Part shown: positions 59,327-64,000 of the stretch, in pieces
Numbering within the stretch: position 1 is the first letter of the stretch
Layout of the letters: every line of letters starts with the position of its first letter
From: Inhella inkyongensis
GTDB taxonomy: Bacteria > Pseudomonadota > Gammaproteobacteria > Burkholderiales > Burkholderiaceae_C
Assembly (NCBI RefSeq): GCF_005952805.1
Contig: NZ_CP040709.1
Location: 434,001 to 498,000, forward strand
Reading direction: 5' to 3'
DNA: 64,000 nucleotides
Program-made: the position numbers and the translations under genes
Notes under the pieces: generated by a model
Told to the model about the DNA's origin: nothing
Databases searched by the model: none
Seen by the model: only the letters and a program-made list of their open reading frames with translations

Positions 59327-60268
59327 ATGAGAAACAAGCTGTTGCCGTGGGCGTTGGGGATGGCGCTGCTGCTGGGCCCGGCGCTGCTGCGGGCGCAAGA
59401 CTGCCCGCCGGTGGCGCAGGCCCCCACGGCCGATCAGATCGAGCAGGGGCAGCGCGCGGCTCGCGATCGCGGTGCGCTTTGGCGTCTGCGCAAAGACGGC
59501 CGGCAGTCTTATCTATTCGGCACCGCCCATGTGGGGCGTTTGGCCTGGGCCTTTCCCGGCCCCAAGCTGCAGCAGGCCCTGGCCGAAGTGGAGGTGCTGG
59601 CGCTGGAGGTCGATCTCAGCGCGCCGGGCACCCAGGCCGAGCTGGCGCAGGCCCAGGCCGAGGCGGCTCGTTTGACCCTGAGTGCGCAGGAACAGGCGCG
59701 CCTGGATCGCCAGGCCGACCGGGTCTGCCTGCCGCGCCAGGCTCTGGCCGGTCTGCATCCGGTGATGCAGGCGGTGACCTACACCGTGATGGCCGGGCGG
59801 CGTGCGGGCCTGGACCCGGCCTATGGGCAGGAGGCCATGCTGCTCGCGTGGGCCAAGGCCACGGGCCGGCCGGTTGTGGCGCTAGAAAGTGTCGGTCTGC
59901 AGATGAGGGCCTTGTTGCCGCGCGAGCCCGGGGCCGCGCGCCGGTTGCTTCAGTTCAGCCTGGCGAGCCTGGAAAAAGGCGACGCCGAGCGCTCTCTGGA
60001 GCGCCTTGGGCAGGCCTGGGCCGAGGGAGATCTGCGACGTTTGGCCGATCTGGCCACGCTGTGCGAATGCCAGCCCGCAGCCGAAGAGTTGGCGCTGCAC
60101 CGCCGCTTGAACGACGCGCGCAACCCCCATCTGGCCGAACGGATTGCGGCCGAGCATGCCAAGGGCCGCCCGCTGCTGGCGGCGGTGGGGTTGCTGCACA
60201 TGACAGGCCCGCAGGCCCTCACGGACCTGTTGCGCCACCAGGGCTTTGACGTGGAGCGATTGCAATGA
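59327..60268 (+). CDS. TraB/GumN family exported protein
   Basis: The product is 313 aa from ATG 59327 (MRNKLLPWALGMALLLGPAL), which gives a signal peptide; the in-frame ATG-like start at 59276 adds a non-signal extension. The TraB/GumN signature is LFGTAHVGRLAW, ALEVDLS and the C-terminal LLAAVGLLHMTGPQALTDLLRHQGFDVERL (split: LLAAVGLLHMTGPQ, LLRHQGFDVERL). Family members are putative metal-dependent erythromycin-esterase-like enzymes. A small lipoprotein gene overlaps by 4 bp. Confidence 0.88.
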   Translation: MRNKLLPWALGMALLLGPALLRAQDCPPVAQAPTADQIEQGQRAARDRGALWRLRKDGRQSYLFGTAHVGRLAWAFPGPKLQQALAEVEVLALEVDLSAPGTQAELAQAQAEAARLTLSAQEQARLDRQADRVCLPRQALAGLHPVMQAVTYTVMAGRRAGLDPAYGQEAMLLAWAKATGRPVVALESVGLQMRALLPREPGAARRLLQFSLASLEKGDAERSLERLGQAWAEGDLRRLADLATLCECQPAAEELALHRRLNDARNPHLAERIAAEHAKGRPLLAAVGLLHMTGPQALTDLLRHQGFDVERLQ

Positions 60269-60678
60269 AGCGAATGAACAGGGCCTTGCTGGCCGCACTG
60301 CTGACCCATGCGCTGGCGGCGTGCGCGCACCCGCCGCCGGCACTCACCCCACCGGCTGCGGCGGCGCCCGGCGCCGAGATTGAGCGCGCCCGCGCTGAAC
60401 TGATGCAGGCCGTGGGTGAGCCGCGCTGCAGCGCCGATACGCAGTGCCGCAGCCTGGGTGTCGGCGCCCGACCCTGTGGCGGGCCGCAGTCCTATGTGGC
60501 GGTGTCGACCTTGAACACCGATGCCGCCGTGCTGGAGCGTCTGGCTTTGCGCCACCGGGAACTGGTGCGGGCGGAGCAGCGCCAGAGCGGACGCGTGGGC
60601 ACCTGCCAGGTGCTGCCGGACCCGGGCGCGCAGTGTGGCGCGGCCGGTCTGTGCGTGCTGGGCTCAGTGACGCGATAG
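60265..60678 (+). CDS. Cysteine-rich putative lipoprotein
   Basis: The product has 137 aa. The signal sequence MKRMNRALLAALLTHALAAC ends in a lipobox (LAAC). The mature part has six cysteines (ARPCGGPQSY, GTCQVLPDPGAQCGAAGLC), suggesting disulfides. No named family is recognised. It overlaps the TraB gene by 4 bp, and its 3' end overlaps the next minus-strand gene by 15 bp. Confidence 0.65.
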   Translation: MKRMNRALLAALLTHALAACAHPPPALTPPAAAAPGAEIERARAELMQAVGEPRCSADTQCRSLGVGARPCGGPQSYVAVSTLNTDAAVLERLALRHRELVRAEQRQSGRVGTCQVLPDPGAQCGAAGLCVLGSVTR

Positions 60679-61434
60679 ACGCAGGCGCCGGCCGTCGGCG
60701 CTGCGCAGCACCAGGTCGCCGCGCTCGTCCAGTTCGTGGCGGGCCACCTGGGGCAGGAAGTTCAGCAGGGCTTGGTCCAGGGCCTGAAGGCCGGCGTCGG
60801 CGCAAGCGCGTTCGGTGACACGCAGCCCGCCCAGGCTCAGGCCATCAACACCCATGCGGTACTGTCCCTGCAGCCGATTGCAGGGGCCGTGGCCGCTCAG
60901 CAGGCCCTCGGCCTCGAAGCGTAGTTGGCTCTGGCCTGGCGCGAAGTCGGCCGCGCCGTCCAGCGCATCCACCTGCCAGGCGGCACCCATCAACAGCGTG
61001 GCCGGCTGGCCGCCGCAGCCCAGATAGACCCGGCCGCGATAAGTGATGCTGACCTGCCAGGGGTAGGGCAGTTGGTTCACCGCATCGCGGCAAAGGCGGC
61101 GTTCGCCGTTCAGCAGGGCCGGATGGCCCTGCACTTCCAGACCCAGCGTGGCGGCGCCGGCGCTGGCGTCGGGCAGGAACAAGCTGGTGGCTTTGAAGCG
61201 CAGGCCATCGGCGGCCAGGAACTCGATGGTTTCATCCACCAGGCGCAGGCTCCAGGCCGGGTGATGACCTTGGGCCTGGAAGCGCGGCGGCGGCGTTGGG
61301 GCCGCCGGTGCGGCGGCGGGTGCTCTTGCTTCGGTCGGTGGGGAAACGACCGCGGGCGCCGATGGCGGCCGCGTGCCGCTACAGGCGCTCAGCAGCAGGC
61401 TGAGCAGCCAAAGCTCAGAACGGGATGTCGTCAT
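60664..61434 (-). CDS. META/HslJ-like lipoprotein
   Basis: The product is 256 aa from ATG 61434 ([18 protein letters not shown]), with a lipobox LSAC. An Ala/Pro/Thr-rich linker precedes a META/HslJ-type domain (about 180-255; [25 protein letters not shown]). A preceding region ([19 protein letters not shown]) resembles COG3650-like envelope proteins. The location is periplasmic or outer membrane. The start lies 20 bp inside ssb, suggesting cotranscription. Confidence 0.75.
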   Translation of the reverse strand: MTTSRSELWLLSLLLSACSGTRPPSAPAVVSPPTEARAPAAAPAAPTPPPRFQAQGHHPAWSLRLVDETIEFLAADGLRFKATSLFLPDASAGAATLGLEVQGHPALLNGERRLCRDAVNQLPYPWQVSITYRGRVYLGCGGQPATLLMGAAWQVDALDGAADFAPGQSQLRFEAEGLLSGHGPCNRLQGQYRMGVDGLSLGGLRVTERACADAGLQALDQALLNFLPQVARHELDERGDLVLRSADGRRLRLSRH

Positions 61435-61948
61435 CCATGTCGTCAAAGCTGCTGGCCGGCTTGGGGGCCGGCGCCGGGCGCTGCGGGGCCGGACGAGCGG
61501 CCGGGCGCGCCGGGCGTTCGGCCGGGGCGTCGTGGCCGTAGTCGTCGCCACCGCCTTGCGGGGCACCGCGGCTGCCGCCGCCGTATCCGCTACCACCGCC
61601 GCCACCGCCGTCCTCACGCCCGCCCAGCAATTGCATCTGTTCGGCAATGATCTCGGTGGTGTACTGGTCGCGGCCTTCCTTGTCTTGCCACTTGCGGGTC
61701 TTCAAGCGCCCTTCCACATAGACGGGGCGGCCCTTCTTGAGGTATTCGCCGGCAATCTCGGCCAGGCGGTCATAGAAGACCACACGGTGCCATTCGGTCT
61801 CTTCCTGGCGCTCGCCGCTGTCCTTGCTTTTCCAGTTGCGCGTGGTGGCAATGGACACATTGCAGACGGCAGCGCCCGAGGGCGTGTAGCGCAGTTCGGG
61901 GTCGCGGCCCAGATTGCCGAGAACGATGACTTTGTTGACCGAGGCCAT
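61415..61948 (-). CDS. ssb: Single-stranded DNA-binding protein
   Basis: The product is 177 aa from ATG 61948 ([20 protein letters not shown]) with GGAG upstream. The OB fold (1-108) is typical. A glycine-rich and Pro/Ala/Arg-rich linker follows, and the acidic tail DDMDDDIPF is the partner-docking motif. It binds ssDNA as a tetramer in replication and repair. The neighbouring uvrA gene, often linked, is not in the window. Confidence 0.96.
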   Translation of the reverse strand: MASVNKVIVLGNLGRDPELRYTPSGAAVCNVSIATTRNWKSKDSGERQEETEWHRVVFYDRLAEIAGEYLKKGRPVYVEGRLKTRKWQDKEGRDQYTTEIIAEQMQLLGGREDGGGGGGSGYGGGSRGAPQGGGDDYGHDAPAERPARPAARPAPQRPAPAPKPASSFDDMDDDIPF

Positions 61949-62017
61949 ATCGAGCTCCACCTAGCGGTGTGAATTGAGGGGGCGGAATGATAGTCGGCGG
62001 CGCCCAGGCCGCCGCAA

Positions 62018-63151
62018 TCAGGCGCAGCCGGCGAGCAGGCGTTGGCGCAGGGTCTCGGCGTCCAAGCCGCCCAGGCCCTGTTGGGCCAGGTGGTCAAGCA
62101 GGGGGCCCAGCTCGGCCGGCAGATCGGCGGGCGCGCGGCGGTGCAGCGCGTCGAAGATTTGCGCCACCACTTGGACGAAGCGCCCCTGAGCCTGTCGCAT
62201 GGCATCCAGCGCGTGCAAGTTGTCGAAGGCCCAGCCGATCTTGTCGCAGAAGGTTTCGAGCAGCTGGCGCTGCAAATCGGCCAAGGGCAAGGGGGGCGTG
62301 ACCAGGACGACGAATTCGTGCTGCTCGGGCGTGCCGACAAACAGCACGGCGCTGCGCGGCTCGATGCGGCTGCGCTTCTCTGCAAAGGCCTGCTGCACTT
62401 CGCGCCAGAAAGGCTGCTGTGACAGCTCGGCCCCCTGGGGCTCGGCCATATGGGCATAGGCCCCGGTGGCCGCCACCACCACGGGCAGATTGGTGCCGGT
62501 GGCCTCGGCTTCGTTCAATACACAGAGCACGCCGTCGGCGCCGACGTCGAGGATGGCGCTCACTTGATTGAGCACGCCGGAGGCAAATTCACGCAGCGAG
62601 CGCACGTGATAAAGATCGGTGGAGGCCTCCAGGATGCGTTCCAGACCTGCGCGGTTGCGCTCGATCATCAGCAGGCCTTCATAGGCTCGCAGCGAGGCAA
62701 TCACGGTGGTGAAGAGCTTCTGGCTGCTCAGCTCGGTTTTGTTCTTGTAGTCGTTGATGTCGTACTGCAGCACGACTTCGCGCTCGGGTGCCTGTCCCGG
62801 CTGGCCGGTGCGCAGCACCACCCGCACCAGGTGGTTGCCGAGGTCTTCGCGGATTTGCCGGGCCAAGCGCAATCCGGCGTCCTCGGTTTCCATCACCACG
62901 TCCAGCAGCACCAGGGCGATGTCGGCTTCGCGCCGCAACATCATCAGGCCCTCTTTGCCGGAGTAGGCCGAGAGCACCTGCACCGGGCGCTCCTTGTAGA
63001 CCACATTGGAGAGGGCCAGCCGGGTGGCCGAGTGGACATCGGGTTCGTCGTCCACCACCAGCACGCGCCAGGGCGGCAGGGCCGCGCTGTCTGCGCAGTC
63101 GCTGTCGTCAATCAACCAGTCGTCGTCGCTGGTGGTGTTGGCGGTGTTCAT
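62018..63151 (-). CDS. Response regulator with DUF3369-type domain
   Basis: The product has 377 aa from ATG 63151. The receiver (about 28-150) has VLVVDDEPDVHSATRLAL, phospho-acceptor Asp84 (LVLLDVVMETEDAGL) and a DYKNKTELSSQKL end. A domain of DUF3369 type (about 165-320; ILEASTDLYHVRSLREFASGVLNQVSAIL) follows, then a helical tail. These proteins usually carry a C-terminal HD-GYP cyclic-di-GMP phosphodiesterase; here the protein ends without one, so the output is unknown. Divergent from the carboxypeptidase. Confidence 0.88.
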   Translation of the reverse strand: MNTANTTSDDDWLIDDSDCADSAALPPWRVLVVDDEPDVHSATRLALSNVVYKERPVQVLSAYSGKEGLMMLRREADIALVLLDVVMETEDAGLRLARQIREDLGNHLVRVVLRTGQPGQAPEREVVLQYDINDYKNKTELSSQKLFTTVIASLRAYEGLLMIERNRAGLERILEASTDLYHVRSLREFASGVLNQVSAILDVGADGVLCVLNEAEATGTNLPVVVAATGAYAHMAEPQGAELSQQPFWREVQQAFAEKRSRIEPRSAVLFVGTPEQHEFVVLVTPPLPLADLQRQLLETFCDKIGWAFDNLHALDAMRQAQGRFVQVVAQIFDALHRRAPADLPAELGPLLDHLAQQGLGGLDAETLRQRLLAGCA

Positions 63152-63306
63152 GGGGGCCCTCCCGGTGGCATTTCATTCGGCGGCCGACTCGCACCGCTGC
63201 GTTCGCAGTTGAGCTTATAGGCCAGGATGCGGAACTCACCAAGCCGGGGAAAGTGCGGTTCACGGGCGGATAAACAATCGCGGCCCCTGCATGTTTTGCA
63301 ATTGCC

Positions 63307-64000
63307 ATGTTGCCCACGCCCGATTTCGAGCAGTTCTACTCGCACAGTGCCCTCACCGAACTGCTGCAGGCCTACGCCACGGCCCGGCCTGAGTTGGTGC
63401 AGAAGTTCAGCATCGGGCTCAGCCGCGAGGGGCGCGAAATTTGGGTGTTGGCACTGACCAACCAGGCCACCGGAGCGCACCCCGACAAACCCGCGCTCTG
63501 GGTGGACGGCAATATCCACGCGGCCGAGTTGCTGGCCTCGACCGCCTGCCTGAACTACTTGCATCAGCTGCTGAGCCGCTATGGCAGCGATCCAGCCATC
63601 ACGCGCCTGTTGGATACCCGTACCGTCTACCTGGCGCCGCGCCTCTGCCCCGATGGCGCCGAACTGGCCCTGGCCGAGCGGCCGCGGCACATCCGTTCGG
63701 CCACCCGCCCCTATCCCTTTGAGGATGCGCCGTTGGACGGACTGACGCCCGAGGACATCGACGGCGATGGCCGCATCCTGACGATGCGCGTGCCCGACCC
63801 GAATGGAGGTTGGCGCCCACACCCGGAAGACGCACGCCTGCTGGTACCGCGTCAGCCGGGCGAGTTCGGTGGGCCTTACTACCGCCTGATGCCCGAAGGG
63901 CTGATCCAGGGCTTCGATGGCGTGCAGGTCAAGGTCAATCGGGATGTTGAGGGCCTGGACCTGAATCGCAACTTTCCGGCCGATTGGCGCCAGGAGGTGG
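63307..64000 (+). CDS. M14-family zinc carboxypeptidase (3' end outside window)
   Basis: The open frame from ATG 63307 runs off the end of the window, leaving 231 codons. The metal site GNIHAAELL (H-x-x-E) matches peptidase M14, and the region near the end has VNRDVEGLDLNRNFPADW with the Asn-Arg substrate clamp. It likely removes C-terminal residues from peptides. No signal peptide is apparent, so the location is uncertain. Confidence 0.9.
   Translation, partial: MLPTPDFEQFYSHSALTELLQAYATARPELVQKFSIGLSREGREIWVLALTNQATGAHPDKPALWVDGNIHAAELLASTACLNYLHQLLSRYGSDPAITRLLDTRTVYLAPRLCPDGAELALAERPRHIRSATRPYPFEDAPLDGLTPEDIDGDGRILTMRVPDPNGGWRPHPEDARLLVPRQPGEFGGPYYRLMPEGLIQGFDGVQVKVNRDVEGLDLNRNFPADWRQEV

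Overview
The window is a stretch of a high-GC chromosome from a betaproteobacterium, most likely order Burkholderiales and near the Rubrivivax/Roseateles/Inhella group. This is inferred from the proteins: a GTP-type PEP carboxykinase, a Burkholderiales-style OxyR, PanBC, an ArgG of the long E. coli type, SEC-C/UPF0149 and MOSC proteins, and chemoreceptor sequences. Genes are tightly packed, often with 1-20 bp overlaps, and GTG starts are common. I found no tRNA, rRNA, CRISPR array, insertion sequence or prophage. No gene-free stretch exceeds 300 bp.

Layout. 1-3.5 kb: the end of a DinB-like gene, then an exported DJ-1/PfpI-like protein coupled to a two-component pair. 3.4-3.7 kb: an elaborate nested palindrome that supplies the 3' ends of two convergent genes. 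3.6-12.1 kb: metabolic and stress genes (ABM-ArsR fusion regulator, NIPSNAP protein, lipoprotein, dadA, usp, metallophosphoesterase, SEC-C protein, pckG, MOSC). 12.1-31.9 kb: a chemotaxis island. It has a divergent chemoreceptor, then a run of CheZ-like phosphatase, cheY, STAS protein, cheA, three paralogous PAS-containing chemoreceptors, cheW, cheR, cheD and cheB. An antiparallel response regulator, a multi-pass membrane chemoreceptor and a PAS histidine kinase follow.

31.9-46.9 kb: housekeeping and metabolism. This part holds tgt and queA (queuosine), a solute-binding protein, a small ECF sigma-factor operon, an IMPACT/YigZ protein, a LysR/NAD(P)-binding divergent pair, argG, a lipoprotein cyclophilin, panB-panC, oxyR behind an inverted-repeat-bounded leader, and divergent glpD/glpK. 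46.9-64 kb: a TonB-dependent receptor, a hybrid histidine kinase overlapping a response regulator, GST, a membrane-tethered receiver protein, a PafA-like phosphatase, an orphan glcF, pcp, a TraB/GumN protein, lipoproteins, ssb, a REC-DUF3369 protein and the start of an M14 carboxypeptidase.

How the genes work together. The window is dominated by signal transduction. The che operon encodes a complete pathway: receptors, CheW/CheA, CheY, a candidate CheY phosphatase, and CheR/CheB/CheD adaptation. Several stand-alone receivers and kinases around it could connect to it. The most unusual observations are the nested palindromic intergenic elements (3419-3691 and 42771-43006), the CheZ-like protein that shares a GVDFF C-terminal tail with a chemoreceptor 14 kb away, the ABM-ArsR fusion, the membrane-anchored lone receiver, a Pho-box-like repeat before the MOSC gene, and a 14-bp perfect inverted repeat in front of pckG.
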